Shown: positions 18,626 through 28,533, numbered from the stretch's first letter. The stretch: 64,000 bases of DNA from Sphaerisporangium aureirubrum (GCF_042658925.1 NZ_JBHSRF010000023.1:51112-115111); one strand, 5' to 3'. The notes: a model not told the origin generated them from the letters alone. Translations and numbers: made by a program.

Positions 18626-18874
18626 TCACTGCGTTTCGCTAGGCCGCGGCTGCTCTGGACCGTCAGCGGGGGGTCGAGTCCGTCTGTATCGGAGGCTCGC
18701 CGCGACACAGCGGGCCGCCAGTGCTGCCTCAGGGTGGTCGAGGTAGTCGGCTGCGGCCGCGGACAGGTCTAAGAGGAACGCTGATGCCGGGGCGAGCGTC
18801 CGGCCGATCCAAGGGGATCGGACGCTGGTGCGGCGGGCGGGTTTGGGGGGCGGGGGCTGGTCGTTATCCGTCAT
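18626..18874 (-). CDS. small hypothetical protein in the nested element's cargo
   Basis: 82 residues from the ATG at 18874 (MTDNDQPPPPKPARRTSVRS). After a Pro/basic N-terminus there is an Ala/Leu-rich helix-like stretch (IGRTLAPASAFLLDLSAAAA, then YLDHPEAALAARCVAASLRY) and a basic tail. No known domain. It lies 76 bases downstream of the CpXC-type gene on the same strand and is probably its operon partner. Confidence 0.5.
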   Translation of the reverse strand: MTDNDQPPPPKPARRTSVRSPWIGRTLAPASAFLLDLSAAAADYLDHPEAALAARCVAASLRYRRTRPPADGPEQPRPSETQ

Positions 18875-18950
18875 GCCTCTAGCCTGTTCCCGTCCCGGCG
18901 GCCGTGAGGGCGGTGGGCGGTGATGGGCGTCTGCGGGCTGGGAATGGGCG

Positions 18951-20345
18951 TCAGTGGGTACTCCAGGCCGTCCAGGTGCGGATCTGCCGGGCGCTGTGCT
19001 CCAGGTAGTAGATCTCGACGCTGGGGTCGAAGCCGAGCCGGAGCACCGCGACACGGCCCGAATGCGGAACCGCCCGCCAGGAGGCGATCAATTCATCGAT
19101 GGCCTGCAGGGCCGAGTCGCGGCCGGGGTGGTTCCGCCATCGAGCACGTGCGAAGCTGCGCCAAAACAACGCCCGGTTGGCGGAGGATACCTGGTGGGCC
19201 TCTACGCGGCGCTTGGTGGCCTGCTTGAGATCGGCGACGGTGACGAGGTCGTGGGGAGCGATGCGCCAGCCGTTCTCGTGCAGGATCCGATCCAGTTCGC
19301 CAACGAGGTGGCCGGCGGCGTGGAAGTAGTCCTCGGCCTCGATCGTCGGGGCGTGGAGCTCCATTTCGGGGAAGTGCCACAACCCATAGTCGGGCCTGGC
19401 CGGGAATTGGCGCGTGACGGCATGCCGATGCTGAGTGACGGGCCCCGTATGGTGCCAGTCGCTGGAAGCCGTGACGGCGGTGTCGCCGCTCCTCCCTGGG
19501 GTCGCATCGAGGAAGCTGAGGGTGACGGCGAGCCACTGGTGCTCACTTCGGGCCGAGCGCTCCAGCCACTGCTCAGCCTCATCGAGCCGACCGGCCTCGA
19601 TGGCCAGCCGTCCGGCCTCGCGAAGCACCCAGGGGTGGTCGACACGGGTCAGTTCGGTGAAGCGGCGCAGCAGATCAAGCATCGTTTCCAGCTCGGCCGG
19701 TTCCCGCGCGGAACTGGAGAAGATGAGCAGCGTCTTTGCCAGTTCCGCAATCGCGGTAAAGCTCGGGTAGTAGAAGAATGCCTTCCCGACGCGGTAGCCG
19801 CTCAGACTGGCGAACCGGGGTCCGCTGTCTTTGGTGGCATGCCGGTATGGGGGTGGAGTCGGGTGGTGCTGCTGCCCGTCGAGGACGGCTAGCAGCGCCT
19901 CCAGCCCGTCCCAGCCGTGCACGAAGGTGTAGGGGCGGTGTCGGGCGGAGGCGAGGACGGCTTCGGAGACCAGGCCGGCGCAGCTGTCCAGAACCATCTT
20001 GAAACCTATCTCAACGCCACCGTCATCAGGAGCATGGGTGACGAAGATCAGCAGACCGCGGCTAGGCAGATCGACGATAACGGGTGAGGAGAGCTCCCCC
20101 TCCTTTCCGCAGGTGTCGCAGGCGATTAGGTCCTCGATTGGACGGCCAGCCGTCACCATCAGGAACCCATGCCCGATGCTCGCATAGGTTCGCCGGACGG
20201 CCGCGCCGAACGCCGGGCATGCCTCGATGTCGGCGTAACGTATCTGGTCGAAGGACAACCACCCCTGTCGGCAGCTCGGGCAACGGCCCCGCATAGCCTG
20301 ACCGGCGACCTTCTCATGGCGGATGATGGCAGGATCCAGGGGCAT
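18951..20345 (-). CDS. CpXC-like zinc-binding domain protein with helical-repeat C-terminus
   Basis: 464 residues from the ATG at 20345, which overlaps the upstream gene's 3' end by 32 bases. Residues about 20-110 resemble the CpXC domain: CPSC near the start, about 55 residues of strand/helix, then CDTCGKEGELSSPVIVDLP, giving a four-Cys zinc site. The central part has helix pairs like tetratricopeptide repeats (LREAGRLAIEAGRLDEAEQW). The C-terminal 150 residues (YGLWHFPEMELHAPTIEAED) match nothing I know. No membrane segment. Coupled to the HTH protein upstream and followed by the 82-residue gene: a three-gene unit of unknown role, cargo of the nested transposon. Confidence 0.65.
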   Translation of the reverse strand: MPLDPAIIRHEKVAGQAMRGRCPSCRQGWLSFDQIRYADIEACPAFGAAVRRTYASIGHGFLMVTAGRPIEDLIACDTCGKEGELSSPVIVDLPSRGLLIFVTHAPDDGGVEIGFKMVLDSCAGLVSEAVLASARHRPYTFVHGWDGLEALLAVLDGQQHHPTPPPYRHATKDSGPRFASLSGYRVGKAFFYYPSFTAIAELAKTLLIFSSSAREPAELETMLDLLRRFTELTRVDHPWVLREAGRLAIEAGRLDEAEQWLERSARSEHQWLAVTLSFLDATPGRSGDTAVTASSDWHHTGPVTQHRHAVTRQFPARPDYGLWHFPEMELHAPTIEAEDYFHAAGHLVGELDRILHENGWRIAPHDLVTVADLKQATKRRVEAHQVSSANRALFWRSFARARWRNHPGRDSALQAIDELIASWRAVPHSGRVAVLRLGFDPSVEIYYLEHSARQIRTWTAWSTH

Positions 20346-21171
20346 CGTCGTCTCCTCGCAGTCGTGCGGCGTGCCGGGCCACCCGCAGCAGCCCCTCGAC
20401 CGATGCGGCGGGGTAAGGCAGAGTGAATCGCTCGTGCACCTGACGGAGACGGGGGACGCCCAGGTGCTTCCAGCGGGCACGGAGTTCCAGGTCGTAGACA
20501 TAACCATCGGGCGCGGCCAGTTTGAGGAAGAAGCCGTCGCTGGTGTCTTGCGGAATCAGATGATGCTGGGCGAGCAGCTCGACCGGTTGTAGACGGTCGT
20601 CGAGGCGGGCCGATAGCAGGGTCTCGTCGAGCGGTGCCGCGACGGTCGTGCCGACCGTCGCGAGATGGATGTCCCTGCCGATGACAGACAGGACGATCGA
20701 GATGACTTTAATGACGGCGGGGGTCTCGTTGGTCAGGGAGAAACGGATCTCGGCCTCGGGGATGACGTAATTCGGCGGTTCGGCAGTTCCGATATCGAGA
20801 ACGACACCCAGATCGGATGGTTCGCCGCACATGTCGAAAGGAGCAGCGTCTTCCAGATGCGCCGCCAGCCACATTTCCCGAATGCGATTGAGTAGCGCGG
20901 GCTCGTTCTTCTTCGCAAGGTCAGCGAGGGCGAGCGCAATGATTTCAGTGATCTTCCAGCTCGCCCGTTCGCCGTTGAGGACCTGGCGGACCCGCTCCCG
21001 CCCCACGGGGACCAAACGCCTGTTCTGGCTGCACAGCCGCTCCGCAGCCTTGCTGATGTCCGGATTACTGGGGAGGCCGGCATCTCGGTGGAGTGCACGC
21101 AGGAGTTGGGTCAGCTCGAGTTGCGGCCCCGCTGCCGGGAGCGGTCCGCCGGGCTTCCATAATCGGGGCAT
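20314..21171 (-). CDS. helix-turn-helix protein with C-terminal beta domain (cargo operon, first gene)
   Basis: 285 residues from the ATG at 21171 (MPRLWKPGG). Residues about 15-85 resemble the actinobacterial short HTH module (LTQLLRALHRDAGLP, then VGRERVRQVLNGERASWKIT), with the R-x-x-V-x-x-x-L-x-G core of small XRE-like domains. The rest looks beta-rich (YVIPEAEIRFSLTNETPAVI, VIGRDIHLATVGTTVAA), like a sensor or effector domain of unknown type. Its 3' end overlaps the next gene by 32 bases. It could be the regulator of the cargo operon. Confidence 0.65.
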   Translation of the reverse strand: MPRLWKPGGPLPAAGPQLELTQLLRALHRDAGLPSNPDISKAAERLCSQNRRLVPVGRERVRQVLNGERASWKITEIIALALADLAKKNEPALLNRIREMWLAAHLEDAAPFDMCGEPSDLGVVLDIGTAEPPNYVIPEAEIRFSLTNETPAVIKVISIVLSVIGRDIHLATVGTTVAAPLDETLLSARLDDRLQPVELLAQHHLIPQDTSDGFFLKLAAPDGYVYDLELRARWKHLGVPRLRQVHERFTLPYPAASVEGLLRVARHAARLRGDDDAPGSCHHPP

Positions 21172-21499
21172 ACATCGATCGCCTTCCACCTCAGCGGCAT
21201 CCTACAATTACCCCGCCGCATTCGCCCGAGAGTGGAAGCCAGCCTTTCACCACCCGCGCTGCTGAACAACTGGGAAGGACGACCGCGTTGTCGGCCGACA
21301 AGATGGCGCTTGCGTTCAGGACAACCGAGGCCCTGCTGGCGGTCGATGCCTCGAGGTGGTCGTAGCGATCTATGTGCTACTTGACGAGCTCGATCTTCTC
21401 ATGGGGGCCGGGCCGAGGAGGACCGGCGATCGGAGGCATATCTGCCCTGTGAAGCATCTCATCGCTTCCTGTCAAACCCGTCAGCCTCGCGTTAGACGG
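21172..21499. other. intergenic region between cargo operon and recombinase B
   Basis: About 330 bases. It should contain the promoter of the HTH/CpXC operon (minus strand). No convincing gene, dyad or terminator seen. Confidence 0.4.
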
Positions 21500-23811
21500 C
21501 TATCGAGTGGCCCGTCGTTCCGGGTGCGCGGTGTAGACGTACTTCATCGCGGTCTTGGCGGAGATGCCGAATACGCGCATGAGGTGGACGGGGTCGGCGG
21601 TGTGGCGGGCCTCGTCAAGGATCCGGTCCTGGCGCAGCTTGGACGGGCTGAGCCCGAGCGGCCGGAAGATATCGGTCATCACCATGCTGGAGATCGGCGG
21701 GAGGGCGTCCATGACGGCGGTCTGCTGGCTGACCAGCAGATGCGGGTTGGCGGTGTGTGGCCAGCGATGGTGACGTTCACGCATCCAGGTGACGGCGAGG
21801 GTATGGGTGAGCTCGTCGAGGTAGACGATATGGCGGGCGGGATCCCGCCGGGCGATCAAGGTCCCCGCCGACAGATCGAGGTCGCCGAGCAGCAGCCGGG
21901 CCGTCTCGGCCTTGCCGAGGCCATGGATGGCGACCAAGGCGATGACCAGCTTGGCCATCGGCCCGTCAGCGCGGTCGATCAGGCCGCGGAGCCGGTCGGT
22001 AGGGATCGGGACGGGAAGCCGGACGACGGCTGGCATCGTGATCCCGCGGGTGGTGTCGCGGAAGACGAGCCGTTCCTGTTTGAGCGCCTGGAACAGGCTT
22101 CGAAGGGCGCTGGCCAGGTCGAGGCGGTTGCCCTGGCCGTTGCTTGAGGACCTTGCGGACGTCCTCAACGGTGATCTCGCGCAGGCTCGTGACCTGTCCG
22201 GACCAGAGGGCCAGCACAGGGCTCAGGTAGCCGAGGTATTTGCGGATCGTCTCAAACGGCATCGCGGGATGCGCGCGCCGGCCTTCGCCGCGCAGAACCT
22301 GCACCCAACGACGGAGCTCGTTGGCGATGGGAGTGGGGAACTCCTGTAAGCGTTGCTCGATGGCCTGCTGGTGGACGTCGACCTGACGGGCGGGATCGGG
22401 AGTGATCAGCCCGCGTTGCTGCAGGAACCCCAGGACATGTCGGGCGCTGGTGCCCGGCCGGTCGGCGGGCAGCGCCCAGATGTCAGCCTCGTGGATCGGG
22501 GCATCCGTGCCGATCCAGGCCAGCAGGATCCGCAGGCTGCGGGCGGCGATCCGGCGGACCTGCTCGTCCAGCCCGCGGGCTTGGACGTGCCGCCGGAAGT
22601 CCTCCAGCAGGGTGGCAGCGGCCGGGGTGAGGGACGGCAGCTGGTCCAGGGCGCCCTTTTCGAAGCAGCTCCAGTCCCGGCGCGCCTCAAACAGCGTGGT
22701 CTGAGCGTAGTCGACCAGGTGGGGTGAGATCGGTGGCGCGGGCGGACGTCGCGCGGCGACCCTGACACGGGCCTTGTGCTGGGGGGCGACATAGCCGAGC
22801 GTGCCGGTCCGCAACGCCAGGCGAGGGGCGAGGTCGCCGCCCAGCCATAGCTGGGTCCAAGACTCCGTTCGTGCCTGCGGGCCGTGCTCATCGATGTGCA
22901 GGCAGCAGGCTCGGCAGAGCCCGTCGGCCAGCGGGATATCCACGCGGCGGCAGCGGAGGCAGTTCCCGATCGGATGGTTCTGGTTCTTCCAGCTATTGCA
23001 ACCCTCGCAGGTTCTTCGAAAGCCCCAGCAGTCGCAGTACCGGCAGCTGCGCTGCGGCTTGTGCAGCACGATCGGCCGGGGACGACGCCGCGGACGGAGC
23101 ATCCCGGCTCCGGTCAAGTCGGTGTGGCGAAGGACATCGGCGACGGCGTTGCGGAAGATGGGCAGGTCGTCGAGAGTCTCCTCGGGGATCAGGTCGTCAC
23201 CGTCGGCCTCGCGGACGGCGAGGACCAGGCGGAGCATGAGACAGGTGGTCCGCCACCATGCCTTGCTCAAGCCTCGTTCGGCAGTGAGCGCGGCCGCCAT
23301 CTCGGCCAGGCGGTCGAAGTCGGCGAAGTCCCGGTGCTTGATGCGGCGGGCGTGAGCATCGGTGAGCTGACGACGCGGGCGAAACAGCAGGAGCTGACCG
23401 CGGATGGTCGGAGGGCAGACCCGTGGGTCGTCGACGGGTTCGGCGGAAGCGATACGCAGCTGGTCCAGCCACGAGCGTGGCCGGCTGTGATCGGGTGCCT
23501 TGCCTCGGTGAGGCTTGTCCAGCGGCTGCGACCGGGGCAGCCGATCTCCGGGCAGGATGAGCATCAGCTGTGACGGCCGCCCGCCGACCTGGGTGAGAAT
23601 CCATTCCGGATCGTCGAGGCGGATGGTCAGCAGACACAAACCGGCAGAGCCCGTCGGTGTTGATGTGGCTGTCGTGCCCGCATCGTCGGCACGCTGTCCG
23701 GTCCGGATGCAGGTGTCGCCAGGAGGAGCAAGCTCGGCAGTCGGCGTACTGCGATTTCTCACCCCACCCAAGGCAGACCCGGCACTGCCCGAACGGCCAG
23801 TGAGGCGGCAT
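21500..23811 (-). pseudogene. zinc-finger tyrosine recombinase (recombinase B, TnpB-like) with two frameshifts
   Basis: ATG at 23811 (MPPHWPFGQCRVCLGWG), two bases after the stop of the XRE gene. The N-terminus holds two matching cysteine arrays: CRVC...CRAC...CRRC...GLCRLC, and CRYC...CEGC...CLRC...GLCRAC. The frame changes near 23645, where one T fewer in a TTT run would give LCRLCLLTIRL, and again near 22140, where VEDVRKVLK must continue as NGQGNRLDLASALRSLF. About 770 residues if repaired. The C-terminal catalytic region is divergent: LRQDR replaces the usual H-x-x-R box, and the candidate tyrosine is in AMKYVY. Frameshifts may be real decay or sequencing errors. Confidence 0.75.
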
Positions 23812-23813
23812 CG

Positions 23814-24152
23814 TCAGTTCGGTGGCAGCGAGCGCCGCTGCCCGCTCCGGCGCGGAGTGGGCCGCACGGGCCCGCTGGGTGCTCCGCCGTCGCCGACCGC
23901 TCGTTTGGCCTGGTCGCGATTGCCATCGGCGACGGCGACGGGCTCTGCCTCCAGTAGGTCGGCGACGGTGCAGTCCAGGGCGGCGCAGATCTTGTCCAGG
24001 TCGTCGAGCCGGACGGAGATCGGCTTGCCGCTCCACAGCGCCGCGACCTTGCTCAGCGACGGAGTGAACCCAACTGCCTCGAACACCGGTAGCAGGTCGC
24101 TGGGCCGCCAGATGTCGCGCTTGGCCGCAGCCCAGCGCAGATTCCACTTCAC
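23814..24152 (-). CDS. XRE-family small HTH protein between the two recombinases
   Basis: 112 residues. Residues about 14-70 form a Cro/C1-type HTH of the YozG-like kind (KVAALWSGKPISVRLDDLDK, then ICAALDCTVADLLEAEP). The start overlaps the recombinase A stop by 4 bases and the stop lies two bases before the recombinase B start, so the three are one tightly coupled operon. It fills the place of a small accessory factor; Tn554 also encodes one small protein (TnpC) with its two recombinases, though the order differs here. It could act as directionality factor or autoregulator. Confidence 0.8.
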   Translation of the reverse strand: MKWNLRWAAAKRDIWRPSDLLPVFEAVGFTPSLSKVAALWSGKPISVRLDDLDKICAALDCTVADLLEAEPVAVADGNRDQAKRAVGDGGAPSGPVRPTPRRSGQRRSLPPN

Positions 24153-25366
24153 CGTAGGTTCCCCTTGTCCATCTCAAGTCGCTGCACTGCTCGCCCGGCG
24201 GCGGCCAGGCTGGCCTTTTCCGGATCGGCGTGGGCGGTGGCCAGGTACGAAACTGTGGTTGTCGGCCGATCATGACCGAGCATCTTCTGCACTTCCCATA
24301 GCGACATTCCGCGTTCGTAGTTGTGGGTCGCCGCAGCATGACGGAGCAGGTGGGGATGCAGATGCTGCACCGGCCCGGTCAGAAACCGCTGCCCGGCGAT
24401 CTTCAAGGCGCGGCGGAACGTTGACGGCGTCACCGCGATGCCCGGCGTTGGCACGTTCAATGCCGATACCGCCGTGGGGATCCGCTCGGACGGAAACAGC
24501 GGCGCGTTCGGATCGTCGGGATCGTCGGCGAAGCAGCCGCGGACGTCCTCGATCCACCACCACAGCAGCGCCCGGCCTTCTTCGAACATGTAGGCCTCGC
24601 GTGGCCGCGGGCCCGATCCGCGAGCGCCCTTGCCGCTGACCAGGAAGCGGCCCCACTGGCCGGACTCCCAGTGCAGGTCGCCGATCTGTACTCCGCACAG
24701 CTCAGCGGCCCGGACGCCGGAGATGTAGGTGAGCTTGCCCATCACGTAGTCACGGCGGGCGATCAAGGGCTTGCGGGCTTGGTCCAACGAGTCCCGCCAG
24801 CGAGCGAAGAACTCTCGCGTCGCTCGCTGCGACGGTGGCACCCGCAGCCCGAAGTCCCCGCGATGACGGGGCCGGTTGAACGGATCGATCGGCGACTCGA
24901 CGGCGACCCCGTAGCGGCGCGCGATCTCGCCCGCGTACCGCTGCTCGAGGAAGGCGAAGTAACTGTCGATCAGATTCATCTTCTGCCGGACCGTGCTGCG
25001 GCCGCGCTTGCCGACGACGGCGAAGTACTTGTCGACCTGCCGTGGGGTCAACCGCCACGGCGCCAGCCCGTAGTGCTCGCAGATCTCCAGCACAGGCTTG
25101 GTCAGCCGATCCAGTGTGGTCGCGGCCAGCCCGGCGGCGTCCCGGGCCCACTGGTACTCGGCCAGGGTGTCCAGGAAGAAGCTCTCCTCATCGCCGTCGC
25201 TGAGCTCAGCAGCCTTGCGTCGCTGCAGCGTGACCGCATCCGCCAGCCCCGGCTCGAGCCCGAGATCCGGGGCCAGTTCGTCCTCGACGTCGCCGCGACG
25301 AGGCGGCACGACGGACAGTAGACGACTCCTGGAATCAACCACGGACCGTGAGATTACACGAGTCAC
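24149..25366 (-). CDS. tyrosine recombinase (recombinase A, TnpA-like of Tn554 type)
   Basis: About 405 residues if started at the GTG at 25366; other GTG codons at 25342 and 25309 are possible. An N-terminal SAM-like core-binding domain is visible (WARDAAGLAATTLDRLTKPV) and the catalytic domain has all boxes: Arg in YISGVRAAELCG, HLLRHAAATH, GHDRPTTTVSYL with the nucleophilic Tyr. It looks intact. It is the first gene of the recombinase operon and starts about 130 bp from the nested element's end, as tnpA of Tn554 does. It is the probable strand-exchange enzyme that placed the element in the Tn3 tnpA. Confidence 0.85.
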   Translation of the reverse strand: MTRVISRSVVDSRSRLLSVVPPRRGDVEDELAPDLGLEPGLADAVTLQRRKAAELSDGDEESFFLDTLAEYQWARDAAGLAATTLDRLTKPVLEICEHYGLAPWRLTPRQVDKYFAVVGKRGRSTVRQKMNLIDSYFAFLEQRYAGEIARRYGVAVESPIDPFNRPRHRGDFGLRVPPSQRATREFFARWRDSLDQARKPLIARRDYVMGKLTYISGVRAAELCGVQIGDLHWESGQWGRFLVSGKGARGSGPRPREAYMFEEGRALLWWWIEDVRGCFADDPDDPNAPLFPSERIPTAVSALNVPTPGIAVTPSTFRRALKIAGQRFLTGPVQHLHPHLLRHAAATHNYERGMSLWEVQKMLGHDRPTTTVSYLATAHADPEKASLAAAGRAVQRLEMDKGNLR

Positions 25367-25493
25367 TCCTGGAATCCTGGCAACAGCGGCAGAATCCTGT
25401 AGGATTGTGATCGGAAGCCGAGGTGAGCAGTGACCTGCTGAGATGCGATTACGCCGCCAGGACCAGACCCGAGGAACCCGTGCGTACTCCAGT

Positions 25494-26651
25494 TCCATAA
25501 CGCGAATGCCACTCGGTGAACAGGTTTTGATCCCACGCCCGGAAGTGGGTGGAATCGGAGGCCACCGCGGTCGTGCTCTGGCCCCACAGACCGGTCTCGC
25601 GGGCGGCGAAGGTCGCGTTGGCGATCGCGACCGCGATGGTACGCGCCACCTCCGGGACCAGGTAACGGCGGCGCACATACCGCAACTCCTCCTCGGTGTG
25701 GGGGTGGCCGCCGGAGACCACCTGAGCGATGCCGCAGTTGGTGCCATAGGCGTAGATCACCAGCATCAGCCGCTCTGCCAGCACCTCGGCACTCAGGTGC
25801 CCGCTGCCGGCCGCGGCGCTCACCTGGGCCAGGCAGCCGGTGCGTAGCACCGCCTCCTTGAGGATGTCGATCAGCGGCACCACCTTCCACTGGCGGGCCA
25901 CCTCGTTTTTGATCCGGCGCAGGTTACGCGGCTCAGGCGCCGCCTCGATCGGGGTGAGCCTGATCGCTCCTGACTTGCGTGCGGCGATGTGAACCCAGTC
26001 CAGGGCGGTGATCGTGCCGTTCAGCTCCGCCAGGGCGGCGGTCATCTCCTGGCGCAGCGCCGTGCAGAACTCGGCCGGATCCAGCGGCTTGCGCAACTCG
26101 GCGTAGTGCTCAAGGCGCCGGGCGGCGAAGTCGGCAGGCAGGTCCTCATCGGGGTTGCGCCACCGGCCGGCGCCGACGACCCAGATCTCCTTGCACCGCA
26201 ACTGCTCACGCAGCGCCTGAAAGGTCGCGACCTCGTACACCATGCGCACCACCCGGCGCCGGCCCCGCGTGTCGGTGCGATAGACCAGCTCAGCCCAGTC
26301 CCGGTCGGTGCCCTTGTGCTCGGGCGCGTGCTCGGCCAGCGGATAGTAGGTGGTGTTGCCCGCCTTGGCATACCGGGCGACCAACTCCAGCGCCTTGATG
26401 ACCGGCTGGTGAGCGCTGTTGCTGGAGCGGAACTCCAGCACCTCCAGCAGCTCGATCAACCCGCGCCGGTAATGCCCGGTGTAGGACGCCCTCAACTGCG
26501 TCTGCACCGTGCGCCGGTACACCGGCCCCTTGGTCTTGAACTCGCCCACCAACTCGCGCAACGTCTGTTCCCCACCGCGCACCGCAGGGAACACCACCTC
26601 CCGCACCCTGCCATCCGGCGCGGCCAGCGCGGCATCGGCGACCTGGAACAA
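25494..26651 (-). pseudogene. tnpA: Tn3-family transposase copy 2, middle part (5' end lost, 3' end displaced)
   Basis: Reads FQVADAALAAPDGRVREVV through APEPRNLRRIKNEVARQWK to ASDSTHFRAWDQNLFTEWHS-RYG, which contains the first catalytic Asp region of the Tn3 DDE domain. At codon 25496-25494 the Tn3 homology stops; its continuation is at 18516..17650. Its 5' end is fused to tnpA copy 1 at about 26652, in another frame. The restored middle plus 3' part is 674 residues, so about the first third of a roughly 1000-residue transposase is missing from this copy. Confidence 0.85.
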
Positions 26652-26652
26652 G

Positions 26653-28533
26653 CCGGCGCAGGTTGCGTGGTTCGGGTGCGGCGTCCAGCGGGTTCAGCTG
26701 GATCGCGCCCGCGTTCCGGCGTTCGGCGATCTTCAGCCAGGCCAGGCCTTTGCCGCCCAGGGCGTCGTTCAGCGCGGATAGCTCGGCGTGCATCTCGGAG
26801 CGGAGTTGGTCGATGAACACTTGCGGGTCCAGGGGCTTGCGGAGGTTGGCGTAGTTCTCGGCCCGGTGCGTCTCGAAGTCCTTGGGCAGGTCGTCGTCGG
26901 GGTTGCGCCACCGGTCGGCGCCGACCACCCAGATCTCCTTGCACCGCAGCTTCTCCCGCAGCGTCTGGAACACCCCGCACTCGTACACGCTGCGCAAGAT
27001 CCGCTGTCGTTTCGTGCTGTCGGCCCGGTACATCAGCTCCACCAGCTCGGCCGGGACGATCCCCTCCACGGGCGCGTTCTCGCCGAGCGCGTAGCACTTG
27101 ATCCGGTTGGACTGCTCGGCCTTGTACCGCTTGATCAAGGTGAGGGCCTGCATCATCGGGGCGTGCACGGTGTTCGTCGACCCGAACTCCAGCACCTCCA
27201 GGATCTGGATCAGCCCCGTCCGGTAGTGGCTGGTGTAGGAGGCCTTGAACACCCGCTGCTTGTGCTGCCGGTAGGAGGTGCCCTTCGCCTTGAACTCATG
27301 CAGCAGCGAGATCAGCGTCGTGTGGCCGCCCGGCACCGCAGGGTAGATCACGTCCTCCACCCGCGACTCGGGCGACTCCAGTGCGGCCTCGGTCATCTTG
27401 AACAGGATGTTCTCCTTGCCCGACACCCGCTTCAGCTCCGCCACGAAATCGCTGGTGACCTTGGTGTCGGCGCGGGCGTTGATCCGGTGCACGGTGGAGA
27501 TGAGCAGGTCGACGAGGGTGTCGGTGATCTCGCGGGCCCGGCAGTGCAGGTAGGCGGCGAGCAGGGTCACCTTGATGTCGTGCGGGTGGGACCGCAGGTG
27601 GGACGGGGCCTCGGCAGCGACCCGGGCCCGCCAGGCCGCCAGCACCTTCGGCGCGATGTCGGCGAACACGTCATCGGGGAGGCCGACCGCGCGGATCGCG
27701 GTCAGCTTGAACACCTCCCGCTCGATCGTCTTCACGCTCACATTGCCCGGCTCTTCCCGGATCACCGCGAACACATCCACCCCGGCCGCCTCCGCGACGC
27801 CGAACAGCGCCCCGTCATCCTCGACCTCCGATCCGGCTTCCCCGCCCGGGTCGGCGCTCTTGGCGATCAGGGCCAGCAGCCGCGGGATCGCCTCGGCCGG
27901 AAGCCGGCTGGAGATGTGGGCGGTCTGCGACTGCTCGGACTGCCGCAGCGCCGTCCCGATGATCCGCCGGATCCGGTCGCGAGCCGGCAGCTCGATCCGC
28001 TCCTCCCGCAGGTGCGCCAGCAGTTCCGCGCGAACACGGTCCGCCTGCCGCTCCTTGCCGCACACCTTGACGGCCAGCCAGTCCGCGGCCTTGTCGGCAT
28101 CCGCGAGCGAGCACTCCCGGAACCCGAAGTACCTCCGGATGTCCCCGCGGTGCGCCTTGATCGTCCGGCCGTCCCACTCATACAGCCTCAGCTCGGAGGA
28201 GGGAACGTCCACCAACCGCGCCACGTAGGCGACCGCCTGATCGGGGATCTCCGCACGGCCCATCGGGAACCGGCCATGCACCGCGTAGAAGCGCAGCAGC
28301 AGCGCGAACCCCAGCTTCGTCGCACCTCGCCGACCTGACAGCTGGGCGAGCTCGTCCCCGACCAGCGTCCAGTTCCCCACGAGCTCGTCCTCGTCCAGCA
28401 CACGCACCACGCGGCATCCGGCTCTCTCACGAAGTGGGCAGCCAAGCCGCCGCAAACCCCACGAATCCGGATCAATACTGGCCGCATACCACCACGGATA
28501 CCCGACAGTCGGGGAAAGATCCCTCACCGCCAT
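26653..28533 (-). pseudogene. tnpA: Tn3-family transposase copy 1, N-terminal part
   Basis: 627 residues of genuine homology. The DUF4158 N-terminal domain of Tn3 transposases is clear (DELVGNWTLVGDELAQLSG, then GATKLGFALLLRFYAVHGRF) and the frame continues to APEPRNLRR, just before the catalytic domain. At 26653 it runs into copy 2 sequence in the wrong frame and reads nonsense to 26290. The last 240 residues before the junction align with the start of copy 2, so the fusion left both homologous stretches side by side. The start may be the GTG at 28407 (VVRVLDEDELV) rather than 28533. It starts just inside the right inverted repeat. Confidence 0.85.

Larger units (their letters stand above)
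18517..25493. mobile_element. nested Tn554-like transposon inserted within tnpA of transposon 1
   Basis: A 6977-bp segment separates two collinear, same-strand parts of one tnpA. Removing it rejoins tnpA in frame with a GGA shared by the two junctions (18517-18519 and 25494-25496 on the plus strand as TCC). Starting about 130 bp from its 25.5-kb end it carries recombinase A, a small HTH protein and recombinase B on one strand, then cargo genes, an order like Tn554 (tnpA-tnpB-tnpC near one end, cargo distal). No terminal inverted repeats or longer target duplication are seen, as expected for Tn554-type tyrosine-recombinase transposons. Recombinase B carries two frameshifts, so present mobility is doubtful. 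Confidence 0.8.

Noticed and set aside
21500..25366. Recombinase-in-trio (RIT) element
   Set aside because: RIT elements have three similarly sized tyrosine recombinases; here the middle gene is a 112-residue HTH protein and the third is about 770 residues, which fits a Tn554-type plan better.
24149..25747. Longer recombinase A product starting at 25747
   Set aside because: The extra N-terminus would read through tnpA antisense-like sequence outside the nested element and lacks any homology-like pattern; a GTG at 25366 inside the element is preferred.
26788..28338. 516-residue plus-strand open frame
   Set aside because: Antisense of the Tn3 transposase N-terminal part; no motifs.
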